The notes below the pieces were generated by a model. The model was not told the origin of the DNA. It did no database searches and saw only the letters and a program-made list of their open reading frames with translations. From NCBI RefSeq assembly GCF_003325355.1, contig NZ_CP030850.1, forward strand, positions 1,240,001 through 1,304,000: 64,000 bases of DNA, given 5' to 3'. The translations under genes and the position numbers were made by a program. Shown one piece after another: positions 17,578 through 27,033 of this stretch (within the stretch, counting starts at the first letter, position 1; every line of letters starts with the position of its first letter). This stretch comes from Runella rosea. GTDB taxonomy: Bacteria; Bacteroidota; Bacteroidia; Cytophagales; Spirosomataceae.

Positions 17578-19689
17578 CTAAAAGAATTTAGCGCGGTTAT
17601 CAACCACCTTGGCATTTTCACGAACGGCTTCGTTTACTAAGAAACTTGCTTGGAAGCTTTTCGATTGCAAATTGGCTTTGTACATCGAGTAATCTCCAAT
17701 AGCAGGCGCCGGAGTGCTAGAAACTTGCTCCATGATAAATACGCCGTTTTCGCCAGTAAATACTTTCGTTTTCTTGCCAGGCTTCAAACCAAAACCTTTT
17801 CCTAATGCGATTGGGTCAAGACCCGCACTGGTCAAAAACCCTGTAGCAAGCGAAATATCATTGGCGTTTTCAACCAACGCACCTGCACCGTATTTTTGAG
17901 CAATGGCTTCGAGCGTTGGAGCTTGAATACCACTCAGTTTCTTAGTGATTTGCTCCGCCTTGATTTGATTGCGTACTTTCAGGGTCAATTCGTCACGGAA
18001 ATCATTAATCGTTGGATTGTCTTTGTCCGACTTTCCAGTCAACATGGCCACAACATATTGCTCGTCTGTTTCAAAAACGGGGGATGCCTGATTTTCGTTG
18101 GTATCTTCGTTGAACGCCCAACGTACAATCTCACGCGCATTTTGCATGGTGTTGATGTTGGTTGCCGACTCAGGAATACGGTTTGCAGTCTGTACAATCA
18201 ATGACTTATCTTTCTTTACTGACTCGTCAAAGGCCGCTTTTGATTTTGACTCAATCGAGAATTGATCCGCTTTGGCATAAATGGCATCTCTCGTGGTTTG
18301 GCTAGGAGTCATCGTTTTACCAATAGCAGCGATTTTGTACAACACATTGGTTTTGGGTTCCGTTACCTTAATGATGTGGAATCCAAAATCGGTTTCAACC
18401 AATCGTCCAATCAAGCCCGTACCGCTCATGGCAAAAACTGCATCACTAAATGGTTTCACCATGGCTCCCTGACGGAAGTAACCAAGGTCACCACCGCGCT
18501 GGGCGGAGCTTTGGTCGGCGCTGTTAGCTGCCGCCAATTGTTCAAAATTAGCGCCACCCTGCAATTGTTTCAACAAATCATTGGCTTTGGTACGTGCCTC
18601 TGCTTTTGCCGAATCGCTCGTACCTTGGGTACGAATCAAAATGTGACTTGCTTTTACGGTATAGGCTGTATCCAATTTTGTACCGCCGTACTTATAGATA
18701 AAGTAAGTGTTCCCTTCGCGGTAAGGACCATTCACACTTCCTGGAATAAAGCTCTTAACAGCGCCTTTCAATTGATCGGTCATTTCAGAAAGCGACCAAT
18801 ATAATTTTGTAGGGACGTCAGAGTTAATGCGGGCGTAAGTTGAATCATTAGGTGCAGTAGCTAAACCACGCGCCAATTCCTTAATTCTATTGTATAACTC
18901 CGTACTGTCGTCTTTGGTAGGAACAATCGGAAACGTTACGTATTGAATGGTGCGTGAATCGAAACCTTTGTATTCGTCTTTGTGCTTAGCAAGATAATCT
19001 TCCAATTGCGTATCCGTCACTTTCACGGTTGTGTCAGTTACTGAATAAAACGGTACAAACAAATACTTCAGCGTAGCTTTGGTAGTTTGAGCTTGGTATT
19101 CTTTTTCAGCTTCGGCGCGCGTTACGTAAGTTCCTACGCGAAATAGGTTTTCGTATTTTTGACGTACACGATCTTGGGCTAGGCTTTTTTCAAAATTTTG
19201 CCACGCCTGTTGTTGCTCAGGAGGCAGATTTTTAAGGTTTTTCAAATAACTGATGACCGATGTTTTGTCAAAAACACCCGTTTGGGGATTGGTGAATGAT
19301 TGTTGGATGGCGGGGCTTATGTTGTTTCCCTGAACCATATCTACCAGCTCATCATTGCTTACTTTTAATCCCAATTCATCATACTCTTTTTTGTACGCAA
19401 AATCAACTATGTATTGATTCCATACCTGTTCCCGCAGTGATTGTTGTTCGGCTTCAGAAGCTGCGCGACCGCTTTGTGCTTCAAAAGCCTGACGGGCTTG
19501 GTCTAATTTGAGTTGAAAATCTTTGTAGTCGATGGTTTCTCCTGCAATTTCACCTACTGCCTGACTGTTGCCCCCAAACATACTTTGGGCTCCTAAAATG
19601 TCACCTCCAACAATAAAGAGGATTAAACTAACGGCAATGATCAAAACGGCTACACCTGATCGTTCCCTGATTTTGTTGATTAACGCCAT
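17578..19689 (-). CDS. PpiD-like peptidylprolyl isomerase / periplasmic foldase
   Basis: A 703-residue protein anchored by one N-terminal transmembrane helix (IRERSGVAVLIIAVSLILFIV, near residues 7-27) with the rest in the periplasm. A SurA/PpiD-type N-terminal helical domain follows (GETIDYKDFQLKLDQARQAF; VWNQYIVDFAYKKEYDELGL), then a parvulin PPIC domain around residues 340-445 (VKASHILIRTQGT, GGDLGYFRQGAMVKPFSDAVF, TDFGFHIIKV) and a long C-terminal chaperone region. It is expected to help newly secreted outer-membrane and exported proteins fold. Its length agrees with Bacteroidota PpiD homologues (about 700 residues). Monocistronic by context. Confidence 0.92.
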   Translation of the reverse strand: MALINKIRERSGVAVLIIAVSLILFIVGGDILGAQSMFGGNSQAVGEIAGETIDYKDFQLKLDQARQAFEAQSGRAASEAEQQSLREQVWNQYIVDFAYKKEYDELGLKVSNDELVDMVQGNNISPAIQQSFTNPQTGVFDKTSVISYLKNLKNLPPEQQQAWQNFEKSLAQDRVRQKYENLFRVGTYVTRAEAEKEYQAQTTKATLKYLFVPFYSVTDTTVKVTDTQLEDYLAKHKDEYKGFDSRTIQYVTFPIVPTKDDSTELYNRIKELARGLATAPNDSTYARINSDVPTKLYWSLSEMTDQLKGAVKSFIPGSVNGPYREGNTYFIYKYGGTKLDTAYTVKASHILIRTQGTSDSAKAEARTKANDLLKQLQGGANFEQLAAANSADQSSAQRGGDLGYFRQGAMVKPFSDAVFAMSGTGLIGRLVETDFGFHIIKVTEPKTNVLYKIAAIGKTMTPSQTTRDAIYAKADQFSIESKSKAAFDESVKKDKSLIVQTANRIPESATNINTMQNAREIVRWAFNEDTNENQASPVFETDEQYVVAMLTGKSDKDNPTINDFRDELTLKVRNQIKAEQITKKLSGIQAPTLEAIAQKYGAGALVENANDISLATGFLTSAGLDPIALGKGFGLKPGKKTKVFTGENGVFIMEQVSSTPAPAIGDYSMYKANLQSKSFQASFLVNEAVRENAKVVDNRAKFF

Positions 19690-19844
19690 AGTTGCGTGCG
19701 CGTTATTTGAGTTAAAAGTTAATTGTTATAGTTAAGTTGTCATTTAGGAAATGAATGCTTCCCGAAAATTGACCCGCAAAATAACATCATTTACCTAAAC
19801 AATCCAACTGCTGATTCATTCTTTGTCAATTTTCATGCCAAGGA

Positions 19845-22430
19845 TTAGGGTACAAACCAAAGCTTTTTGGTCAGTGGAATCTGATTCTCCCCTTGGATTC
19901 TCAGGAAGTACATGCCTGGGGTCAGTGAAGGGAATTTAAGGGACATAGGACCAATCAGCTCAGGGACAGACTCCTCATAGACCTGTTTCCCCTCGGCATT
20001 CATCAATTGGAGTCGGGCGTTTTTAACGTCTTTGTAAGTTTCTACGGAAAAGATTCCATCACGGCTCGGGTTGGGATAAACGCTCAAACCATTGTTTGCA
20101 AAGTCAAAAACAAAGCTATATACAAAAGACGGCAAGGAAGCACACGTATTTGAAGCATCTAAATCATAAAAAGCAACTACCGTATAATTACCTGTTTGTG
20201 AAGGCTTTAATATGTTTTGGGTTGTCACAGTGGTCTGTGAACCTCCTTCTTGATTCCATCGAAAATTGATGTTAGACAGATAATTCCCTTCGGCCGCTAT
20301 CGCAAAAGGCCCAGCTTTGGTGATGATTGGACGAGCAGGTACGGGGTTTACTTCTACCGCAACTTCTTTTGAGGGAAGCGATTTACATCCCCACGTATCA
20401 GTCACCCGGGCAGTGTAGCGGCCCGAGGCCGTTACGGTCAACTTTTGGGTGGAATATTGTTCATTCCAAACGGTTGGCAAAAAAGAATCAGTTGATAACG
20501 TCACCTTGCTTCCTTCACAAAAGCGAAGTACCCCATCGGCGGCAATGGTTGGGGTCGAGGGTAAAGGATTGACCGTGACCGTCAAGGTTTTGGAATAAGC
20601 AGAAGCACAATTGTATTGATTGACCGCCCGAACCGCATAATCACCTGACTGTTTTATAACAATTGTACCCGTTTTTTGTCCACTGTTCCACTCCAATACC
20701 GTACTCGTTGATAAAACACTGTTCTCCTCTACTGCCAACGTTACGCTTTGATCGGCACAGAAAGTCAACGGTCCCTTGGCCGTCACTGATGGAACCGACG
20801 GAACGGGATTAACGGTCGCTTTTACGCTGCCCGAAAAATCGGACCAACATCCTTTCTCATCCTTGATTTGAACAGAATAATTTGCCCCATCCCCTACAAC
20901 AATGCTTTGAGAAGTCGCACCATTGCTCCATCGATAACCCGCCGCTTGCGGAGTGGAAAACGCTACATTTCCTCCTTCACAAAACACTAAATTACCATTG
21001 GTAAGTATGGATGGAGTGGCTGGTTTTGGAAGCGCACGGCGGGTGTTGTCTCCCACACTGACGGAGCTTGAGTACATAAAATGGCCAAAGGCATCCTTCA
21101 CTTTTACCCGATAGACGCCGTTGTTAGCCAATATTGTATTGTTTCGTTCGCCGTTATTCCAGCTTACTTCCGTAAAATTTCCCTCCGCAATGAGCTTAAC
21201 CCGACTATCATCTGTACAGGCTACTTTAATAACCGGCAACAATAAAGGTGCGATGGGATTAGATTGGTTAAAAAAATTGGAATTGAGGCTTTGGTTCCAC
21301 TGCTGCGCAAGGGTGGTTAGGGCATTGCCTTGCATGTGTACTCCATCAGGCCGGGGGATCTGAATGTTATCGGTTGAGGGGCCTTCAAATACATTGGACG
21401 TGGAATTAATGACGGTATTCTGGGCATTAATGACCGCTTTGGAAGCGTACGTATTATAAGAAACCTTCGAAACCACCCAACTGATGTTTTGCCCCGCATC
21501 GTTGCGGCTTTGCCCGATTACCTGTTGCAGATTTGAGACTATTTCAGATTCCGAGAGGTTGAATTGCGTATCTGATTCGCCCTGATGCCACAACACGGCC
21601 CGTACGCCCGTAAGCGAGGTAAATTGGCGCAATACCACTTTAAACTGTGAATAAGGAAGCTGATTTATATAAACTCCGCCCGTGTAGGGGTTGGAAGCAT
21701 AGCCCGTCGAACTTTCGCGCCATGACCTGCTGGTGGTGCCTTCCAAAGCTACGTTATAAAATAGCACAGGCACATTGAAACGACTGACCAACAAATCTCC
21801 CAATGCACCCCAAGACCACGCAGAGTATCCATAAGGGGCAATATAACTGTCGGCATTTAAGTGAGAAAAGGTCGGTTCGGGCAACTCATTGGGATCAAAT
21901 GAGGAATTGAGGTAATTAAAACAGCTCACCCGGTCGTCGTTGGCGGCAGGTGCTCCGTAATTTTGGATGCCGCGCGCGTTTGACTGTCCCGCAATCAAAA
22001 ACACTTCTCCAATCCCAATTCGTTCTACTTCGGTACTGTCCGTTACTTTTCCATTTCTAATGACTCTGACTTTCAATTTATACCAACCGCCACCGCCCGA
22101 AATGGTCCCTGAATAGATGCCTCCTACGGGGGCTTTCTCCACAATTTGCCAGTTGGTCGCCGTTCCCTGTCCCGTAGCAAAAGGAACCAAGGCGGCTTCT
22201 ACTTGATCGGGAATGCTTTGTTGGTACGTTCCACTGACCACAAACGTGGCCGAATTGTTCGCTGAACGTTGAAATACAAGGCGCGAGGTAGGGAAACTAA
22301 TTCCTACTTGCGAAAAGACTGGAATGATAGCAAAGACAGGAAAAAATGCAGAAAACAGGCAACAACGTACTATACTCTTTTTCAGGCAATTGCGAACTCT
22401 TAACATCCTACACCGGGTAGTTATTTTCAA
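19845..22430 (-). CDS. T9SS-exported SASA-type carbohydrate esterase with Ig-like repeats
   Basis: About 860 residues. The start is either ATG 22430 or ATG 22406; both precede the signal-anchor-like KKSIVRCCLFSAFFPVFAIIPVFSQ region. Residues about 40-140 form a beta domain; the SASA/sialate O-acetylesterase SGNH core follows (VFLIAGQSNARGIQNYG nucleophile Ser, VLWHQGESDTQF, RPDGVHMQG with the catalytic Asp-His). Then come four Ig/PKD-like repeats, several containing an FCEG or FCAD turn and VTVNP linkers. The protein ends in a type A T9SS sorting domain (VYPNPSRDGIFSVE, LTPGMYFLRIQGE, LTKKLWFV). It is predicted to be secreted through T9SS and to remove acetyl esters from glycans. Confidence 0.85.
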   Translation of the reverse strand: MKITTRCRMLRVRNCLKKSIVRCCLFSAFFPVFAIIPVFSQVGISFPTSRLVFQRSANNSATFVVSGTYQQSIPDQVEAALVPFATGQGTATNWQIVEKAPVGGIYSGTISGGGGWYKLKVRVIRNGKVTDSTEVERIGIGEVFLIAGQSNARGIQNYGAPAANDDRVSCFNYLNSSFDPNELPEPTFSHLNADSYIAPYGYSAWSWGALGDLLVSRFNVPVLFYNVALEGTTSRSWRESSTGYASNPYTGGVYINQLPYSQFKVVLRQFTSLTGVRAVLWHQGESDTQFNLSESEIVSNLQQVIGQSRNDAGQNISWVVSKVSYNTYASKAVINAQNTVINSTSNVFEGPSTDNIQIPRPDGVHMQGNALTTLAQQWNQSLNSNFFNQSNPIAPLLLPVIKVACTDDSRVKLIAEGNFTEVSWNNGERNNTILANNGVYRVKVKDAFGHFMYSSSVSVGDNTRRALPKPATPSILTNGNLVFCEGGNVAFSTPQAAGYRWSNGATSQSIVVGDGANYSVQIKDEKGCWSDFSGSVKATVNPVPSVPSVTAKGPLTFCADQSVTLAVEENSVLSTSTVLEWNSGQKTGTIVIKQSGDYAVRAVNQYNCASAYSKTLTVTVNPLPSTPTIAADGVLRFCEGSKVTLSTDSFLPTVWNEQYSTQKLTVTASGRYTARVTDTWGCKSLPSKEVAVEVNPVPARPIITKAGPFAIAAEGNYLSNINFRWNQEGGSQTTVTTQNILKPSQTGNYTVVAFYDLDASNTCASLPSFVYSFVFDFANNGLSVYPNPSRDGIFSVETYKDVKNARLQLMNAEGKQVYEESVPELIGPMSLKFPSLTPGMYFLRIQGENQIPLTKKLWFVP

Positions 22431-22573
22431 AATAAAAGTTTCAAATTTACGAAATCAGCTTGGGAGTACAAGCTTCTTAGGTACAAATACCCCTAAAATG
22501 ATGGTTGTGTTGCACAAATAAGGGTACGAATTGAAATAACCTGGGGATTTAAATACACACAATCCCCCCTAAA

Positions 22574-22606
22574 CAGAGGAAGCCTCCACTCAGGAGGCTT
22601 CCTCTG
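22574..22606 (-). terminator. hairpin terminator after the pentapeptide-repeat gene
   Basis: Perfect 14-bp stem CAGAGGAAGCCTCC / GGAGGCTTCCTCTG with a 5-nt loop, 35 bp past the stop of the leftward pentapeptide-repeat gene. The downstream side on the leftward strand is TTTAGGGG, so the U-tract is short. Confidence 0.75.
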
Positions 22607-22640
22607 CAATGAAAAATAGAGATTAGAAACGAGAAAGAAT

Positions 22641-23414
22641 CTATCGGGAAACGTACCGCTTACCGTTGGAATATTTAAAATCAACACTTCCGTCAAAATC
22701 TGCTTTGTCAAAAGAAGCACCCGCGTTAAAGTCCGCATATTTAAAATCGGCATTTCGCTGAAAACGGCTGCCCGCAAAGTTTACCTTTTCCTCAAATTCG
22801 GCGTATTTGAAGTCGGCATAATCGCGAAAACGTACCTCCTGAAAATCAGCTCGGCGGGAGAAATCAGCGTACTTAAAATTGGCGTAGTCTTCAAATCGGA
22901 TGTTGGTGTAGAGGGCATCCTGCCGAAATCTGGCGTATTTAAAATTGGCTTGCTCGGCAAACTTACTGCCAGCGAAGTTGGCCACTTTTGAAAAAGTTGA
23001 GTACTTAAACTCACTGCCATTTTCAAAAGTACAATTTTCAAAGACGGCATTTTCACGAAAATCGGCCGAGTACGTTGTGCCACCGTCACCATTAACCTCA
23101 ATGTTGAATATTTTGGTGCGGCTGCCATTTTCTTCAAGGCGTTTGTAGGCAATCACATCCCCTTTAAAGGTGCAATTCCGAAAAACCACGGGCACCTCTA
23201 CTGTCGTTTTTATTTCTTCCCAGCCCTTTTCTTTTTTGATTTTTCGATTAGAAAGTTCCGTAAAATCTAAATCGCCAGTAACAACCACTCCATCGTACTG
23301 AACGGACTGATGTTTATCAATGGCTTGAAAAACTTCGCGGGCTGAGACTTGTTTTTGGGCGTAAAGCGCCGTGGCAGAGAAAGCGGCCAACAAAAATAAT
23401 GATAAACGTTTCAT
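22641..23414 (-). CDS. secreted pentapeptide-repeat protein
   Basis: A 257-residue protein from ATG 23414, which gives the signal peptide MKRLSLFLLAAFSATALYAQ; the frame extends 28 residues upstream without signal character. Residues about 20-110 are a non-repeated N-terminal part. From about residue 115 the protein is a run of A(D/N)(F/L)xx pentapeptides with an unusually regular FKYA/FKYS element about every 20 residues (ANFKYARF, ANFKYADF, ADFKYAEF, ADFKYADF, VDFKYSNG). That period is one full coil of a square beta-helix, so the FKYA motifs would stack on one face. Export to the periplasm is predicted. No partner is evident. It lies 83 bp downstream of the cyanophycinase-like gene on the same strand. 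Confidence 0.85.
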   Translation of the reverse strand: MKRLSLFLLAAFSATALYAQKQVSAREVFQAIDKHQSVQYDGVVVTGDLDFTELSNRKIKKEKGWEEIKTTVEVPVVFRNCTFKGDVIAYKRLEENGSRTKIFNIEVNGDGGTTYSADFRENAVFENCTFENGSEFKYSTFSKVANFAGSKFAEQANFKYARFRQDALYTNIRFEDYANFKYADFSRRADFQEVRFRDYADFKYAEFEEKVNFAGSRFQRNADFKYADFNAGASFDKADFDGSVDFKYSNGKRYVSR

Positions 23415-23497
23415 TGCTGTACAGGCTGTTTTTAGATTGAATAATTGGTTTTGAGGGATAGATGCAGAAAAGCAAACATAGGTTGCATCGCTCTCCA

Positions 23498-24508
23498 TTA
23501 ATTTTCAAATAAAACACCGTTTTCTGCAAACCAGTATCCCGCAGTACCCGTAGTAAGCGGTTTCCAACGATTTAAATCAAACTTGCCAGCTCCTTCTGGA
23601 GTAGCGGCAATTTTAACGATGCTGACCGCTTGTTTTTTTCGGTTCCACGTCAGTTTTTTGCCTTCTTCGCAAGTCTCAGGCTTTCGAGAATCGGCCAATA
23701 GAAAATAAGCCGCCTGACTGCCAAATACGCGGGCAATGCCTTTTTCGTCGATACAAACTGACGTTTTTTCGTCCACGCCAATGCCTCTTGGCTTCTTTAT
23801 TCCATCGGTTTTCATGCGCGCCAAAAACGCCAGATGCCGCCCGTATCGGCTACGGTTGCTATAATGTGTATCGGTGATGATATTTTTAAGCACTGGAATA
23901 TCAATAAATCCACCGTTGAGTAAGGTCATTTTGGAATCATAAGGATTGGTGAGCGCCTCGACCGAGTTGATGCCGTCGTTGAGGGCCGCAAAGCTTACAC
24001 CTCCCAAAACGGCGCAACCCGCACTCGTGCCACCCACGGGCGCTTTTTTGACGTGAATCAGGTAATTGATGGCATCTTCTACGGGTGTATCCTGCCAAAA
24101 CTTCACATAATTCCCCTGGTCTCCGCCTGCAATAAATAATAACTCCGCCTGCCGAATCCGTGTGGCGGTGGCAGGATGGAGGGCCAATTCACGCGAATTA
24201 ATCAGCAAAGTTTCAACAGAATTGACGCCTCCCAATCCATAAATAAAATCGTTATAACCTGTTGTACCGCTTGCCCTGATTATGACCACATCTCCACCTT
24301 TGGCGCGTTCAATCATCCACTTAAGCGCCTCCTTCACGTCGGTACTACCTCCGCCCAATACATAGCCATTGACGGTAGGTACGTGTACATCGGTCGTATC
24401 GCCAGTGATACCAATCGACGCTAGAACCGTACTTGTGGGAGTTTGTGCCCCAGAAATTTGGACAAAATTTATCCCTAGCAATAGAAACAAAGTAAATTTA
24501 AGCGGCAT
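23498..24508 (-). CDS. secreted cyanophycinase-like S51-family peptidase
   Basis: A 336-residue protein with a signal peptide (MPLKFTLFLLLGINFVQISGAQ). The core matches peptidase S51/cyanophycinase: NGYVLGGGSTDVKEALKWM, GGDVVIIRASGTTGYN, LLFIAGGDQGNYVKFW, the nucleophile elbow VGGTSAGCAVLGG with the catalytic Ser, and DTHYSNRSRYGRHLAFLARM containing the catalytic His region and RxGR segment. Cyanophycinases cut beta-linked Asp-Arg polymer, but many exported Bacteroidota members act on other isopeptides, so the substrate is open. It probably shares a transcript with the pentapeptide-repeat gene downstream. Confidence 0.87.
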   Translation of the reverse strand: MPLKFTLFLLLGINFVQISGAQTPTSTVLASIGITGDTTDVHVPTVNGYVLGGGSTDVKEALKWMIERAKGGDVVIIRASGTTGYNDFIYGLGGVNSVETLLINSRELALHPATATRIRQAELLFIAGGDQGNYVKFWQDTPVEDAINYLIHVKKAPVGGTSAGCAVLGGVSFAALNDGINSVEALTNPYDSKMTLLNGGFIDIPVLKNIITDTHYSNRSRYGRHLAFLARMKTDGIKKPRGIGVDEKTSVCIDEKGIARVFGSQAAYFLLADSRKPETCEEGKKLTWNRKKQAVSIVKIAATPEGAGKFDLNRWKPLTTGTAGYWFAENGVLFEN

Positions 24509-24591
24509 CGAAAATTAGTTTAAAGTATATAAATCTTAGGATAGCTATTGAGCATTAATGACCGACAATAAAAGCCTGAATTGTGGTTAAA

Positions 24592-24622
24592 TTTGTTTAA
24601 AAAAAGAAAAATCAGACCTTTG
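24592..24622 (+). promoter_or_regulatory. candidate Bacteroidota promoter for the endonuclease gene
   Basis: TTTG at 24592-24595, a 19-bp gap, then GACCTTTG at 24615-24622. This fits the phylum consensus TTTG / TAnnTTTG with one change (GA for TA). It would start transcription about 25-30 bp before the ATG at 24658. Confidence 0.35.
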
Positions 24623-24657
24623 AGTCTTCAAATTACTCCTTTGAAACTGCCCACGTT

Positions 24658-25632
24658 ATGCGAATCTTCCGCTCCTCGGTCTATATCCTATCGGTATATT
24701 TATTGATTATTAGTTGTGCGCGTCAAAAAATAACGACTAACAACGACAGCATTCACTTATTGTTAGGCAATCCGACCAATGCACAGGCAAGTGAATCGAC
24801 TCCCGATAACTACCTGATTGTTAAGCCCCAATATGCTTTGTCTTACAACCGGGCTAAGGGACATGCCAACTGGGTTGCCTGGGAACTATCGCAAAAATGG
24901 CTCGGCAGCAGCGACCGTCAAAATGATTTTCGCCCCGACCCTATTTTACCCGCTTCTTGGTACAAAGTTACGCCAAATGATTATACCAATTCAGGATTTG
25001 ATCGGGGTCACTTATGTCCTTCTGCCGACCGCACCAATTCTGTCGACAATAATTCAAGTACTTTTCTGATGACCAATATGATTCCGCAAGCGCCCGAACT
25101 GAACCGCGAAGCGTGGGCGTACTTGGAAGAATATTGCCGCGAACTGGTGGCGCAAAAATACCGCCTTTTTATTATTTGCGGCACCTACGGCACGGGCGGC
25201 GAAGGCAGCAAAGGAACAATGAATAAGCTAGAAAACTCCGTCAATGTACCCGCTAGGGTGTACAAAGTCATCACGATTTTACCCGAAAACGGAACCGTCA
25301 ACGACATCAACGCCAACACGCCCGTCATTGCGGTTGATTTCCCCAACAAAACAAGTGCATTACAGAATGCGGGTTGGTTTCGATTTATCACCACGACCGC
25401 CGATATTGAGAAAAAAACGGGACTTACTTTTTTTGCCAACGCTCCCAAGTCCACCCAAGCGAGCCTCCAAACCAAACGCTTTGAATTCACCAACGCTCCG
25501 CTAAATGTAGACACCAAATGCCGACAATACAACGGCCGACAGCTCTACATCGGCAAGAGCGGTGGGTGTTACTATATCAATTCCAACGGAAATAAATCGT
25601 ACGTAGAGCGCGACCTATGCAACTGTCAATAA
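24658..25632 (+). CDS. DNA/RNA non-specific endonuclease (NUC1 family), lipoprotein
   Basis: A 324-residue protein with a short lipoprotein signal (SVYLLIISCARQ, Cys near 21). The NUC1/Serratia-type beta-beta-alpha-metal nuclease domain occupies about residues 50-270: LSYNRAKGHANWVAWELSQKW, GFDRGHLCPSADRT with the catalytic DRGH His, MTNMIPQAPELNREAW with the metal-binding Asn, and YRLFIICGTYGTGG. The last 40 residues are a Cys-rich extension (KCRQYNGRQLYIGKSGGCYYI ending CNCQ) with four cysteines. It is predicted to sit in the envelope and degrade extracellular nucleic acid, probably for nutrient scavenging. It converges on the YjbQ gene 11 bp away with no terminator. Confidence 0.92.
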   Translation: MRIFRSSVYILSVYLLIISCARQKITTNNDSIHLLLGNPTNAQASESTPDNYLIVKPQYALSYNRAKGHANWVAWELSQKWLGSSDRQNDFRPDPILPASWYKVTPNDYTNSGFDRGHLCPSADRTNSVDNNSSTFLMTNMIPQAPELNREAWAYLEEYCRELVAQKYRLFIICGTYGTGGEGSKGTMNKLENSVNVPARVYKVITILPENGTVNDINANTPVIAVDFPNKTSALQNAGWFRFITTTADIEKKTGLTFFANAPKSTQASLQTKRFEFTNAPLNVDTKCRQYNGRQLYIGKSGGCYYINSNGNKSYVERDLCNCQ

Positions 25633-25643
25633 GCACATTACAT

Positions 25644-26066
25644 TCATTCTCCCCAAGTAGTAATCAACAGATTGCGGGGGCCGCCGTCGTCGCGGTGTTC
25701 GCAGAGATAAATCCCCTGCCACATTCCCAAGGCCAAGCGCCCGTGTTGGATGGGTATCAATACTGAACTACCCAACAAAGCGGCTTTTAGGTGCGCTGGC
25801 ATATCGTCATCGCCTTCATAATTATGCAGGTAATCAGGGTCATTTTCAGGAACCGCTTTATTAAAAAAGGTCTCAAAATCTTGGCGTACGGTGGGGTCGG
25901 CATTTTCGTTAAGGGTCAGCGAAGCCGAAGTGTGTTGAATAAACACCTGACACATTCCGACTTTCATCTCCCTCAATTGCGGCAACGCTTGCAACACCTC
26001 AGCCGTAATCAGGTGAAAGCCTCTTTTGCGTGCTTTTAAGCGTAGGGGTTGTTGAATGAAATTCAT
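25644..26066 (-). CDS. YjbQ/UPF0047-family protein
   Basis: A 140-residue protein from ATG 26066 (MNFIQQPLRLKARKRGFHLIT), the usual family length; an upstream ATG at 26096 would add ten residues. Signature: MCQVFIQHTSASLTLNENADPTV near residue 50, then HNYEGDDDMPAHLKAALLGSSVLIPI, LALGMWQGIYLCEHRD and RNLLITTWGE at the end. The conserved His and Glu/Asp residues cluster in a trimeric active site. Family members have been given a weak thiamine-phosphate-synthase activity, but the true role is unsettled. No functional link to its neighbours is visible. Confidence 0.93.
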   Translation of the reverse strand: MNFIQQPLRLKARKRGFHLITAEVLQALPQLREMKVGMCQVFIQHTSASLTLNENADPTVRQDFETFFNKAVPENDPDYLHNYEGDDDMPAHLKAALLGSSVLIPIQHGRLALGMWQGIYLCEHRDDGGPRNLLITTWGE

Positions 26067-26096
26067 AAAATCCTCACCATTTTCAAGCCAAAACAA

Positions 26097-26518
26097 ATAC
26101 CTGTATGATTAAAACTACTAGAGATTATTAATATGGTATAAGACCTACAACAACTGTATCAACAATACCGCTAGATGTCATTTACACGGATTATAGCGAC
26201 AAAATCACAAAAGATATTTAAACGGCATTTTTTACCTTTTCTCATATACTAATCATACTAATAGATAGGCAGTAGCTACTTGCCAAAATCTATATTTATT
26301 TATTTTTCAACAAATAGGGGTAAAAAACTGAGAATAGAATTCAAAGACGCTTTTTTAGACCCCAAAACGCAAATTTTATCAGTAAACACAGCGAGCAAAA
26401 GCCTTTTTGTTTACCATTAATAGTCCAAAAATAACACCTTTAAGTATTTATTATACCCTATAAAAACACACCAGGATATTTATTGGGTATAATTATATTC
26501 AAATATACACCATAAAAC
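26097..26518. other. AT-rich intergenic region
   Basis: About 420 bp between the YjbQ start and the small membrane protein. Low-complexity A/T sequence with no ORF, repeat or RNA gene recognised. It must contain the promoters for both flanking divergent genes. Confidence 0.5.
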
Positions 26519-26827
26519 ATGCTTTCAAAATCAAACTCTTGGGAGAGAGTAAAGGGGAAAATTGAAGTATTTATTCTAAAGTTCAATATCCTATTTTGTG
26601 GAATTGTCCTCTTTATTTCAGGAATTGTAGACTTACAACACAGCTGTGAATACAGCGGTTCTTTCTTATGTATTGCAGGATTGGCCTTGCATCCTGCCCC
26701 GTGGAAATCCTTAAACGATAAACTTAATTGGAAAACGAGTCGGCGTATTCAACTTACGTTGATTACAGGTTTAATCCTATTCAGAATCATTGCTCATCTT
26801 ATGCATTTGTACTCAAAAAATCGATGA
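26519..26827 (+). CDS. small predicted two-helix membrane protein, unknown
   Basis: A 102-residue ORF with two hydrophobic segments (FNILFCGIVLFISGIVDL near 25-43 and IQLTLITGLILFRIIAHLM near 77-95) separated by a polar loop with two Cys (HSCEYSGSFLCIAG). It has basic N- and C-termini and an ordinary codon pattern for the window. It is followed 50 bp later by a hairpin terminator shared with the displaced mnmE end, so before the island arrived this gene was probably the convergent neighbour of mnmE. No family recognised. Confidence 0.5.
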   Translation: MLSKSNSWERVKGKIEVFILKFNILFCGIVLFISGIVDLQHSCEYSGSFLCIAGLALHPAPWKSLNDKLNWKTSRRIQLTLITGLILFRIIAHLMHLYSKNR

Positions 26828-26876
26828 TGCCAACTATCCTATCCATAAGCGAATTATTTTCAAGGTAACTCACCAT

Positions 26877-26923
26877 AAAAAAGCATCTAAAATCCTGTAA
26901 AATACAGCTTTAGATGCTTTTTT
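26877..26923. terminator. bidirectional terminator, probably the original mnmE terminator
   Basis: Perfect 15-bp stem AAAAAAGCATCTAAA / TTTAGATGCTTTTTT with a 17-nt loop, giving a U-tract in both directions. It stops the small membrane gene from the left. On the other strand it lies 21 bp after the displaced mnmE stop codon at 26944, as expected for the ancestral mnmE terminator. Confidence 0.85.
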
Positions 26924-26943
26924 GAATCTATTAACTTTGAAGG

Positions 26944-26961
26944 TTATTTGCCAATACAAAA
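26944..26961 (-). repeat. attL: displaced 3' end of mnmE
   Basis: On the minus strand this reads TTT TGT ATT GGC AAA TAA, FCIGK-stop. This is the exact C-terminus of MnmE but with different Gly and Lys codons from the intact gene at 35399-35416 (GGA AAG). CCAATACAAAA (26951-26961) is identical in both copies and is the likely crossover core. Confidence 0.85.
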
Positions 26962-26988
26962 AGTAATAAACATTGATAATCAGTTATT

Positions 26989-27022
26989 TACAAATAAAAG
27001 GTACAAATAAGGTACAAACACC
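26989..27022. repeat. left arm-type repeats of the element
   Basis: Three tandem 11-12-bp units: TACAAATAAAAG (26989), GTACAAATAAG (27001) and GTACAAACACC (27012), starting 28 bp inside the left core. The latter two match the paired repeat at 35259-35279 in sequence and orientation, which suggests integrase arm or excisionase binding sites. Confidence 0.6.
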
Positions 27023-27033
27023 CTTCAAGAACG

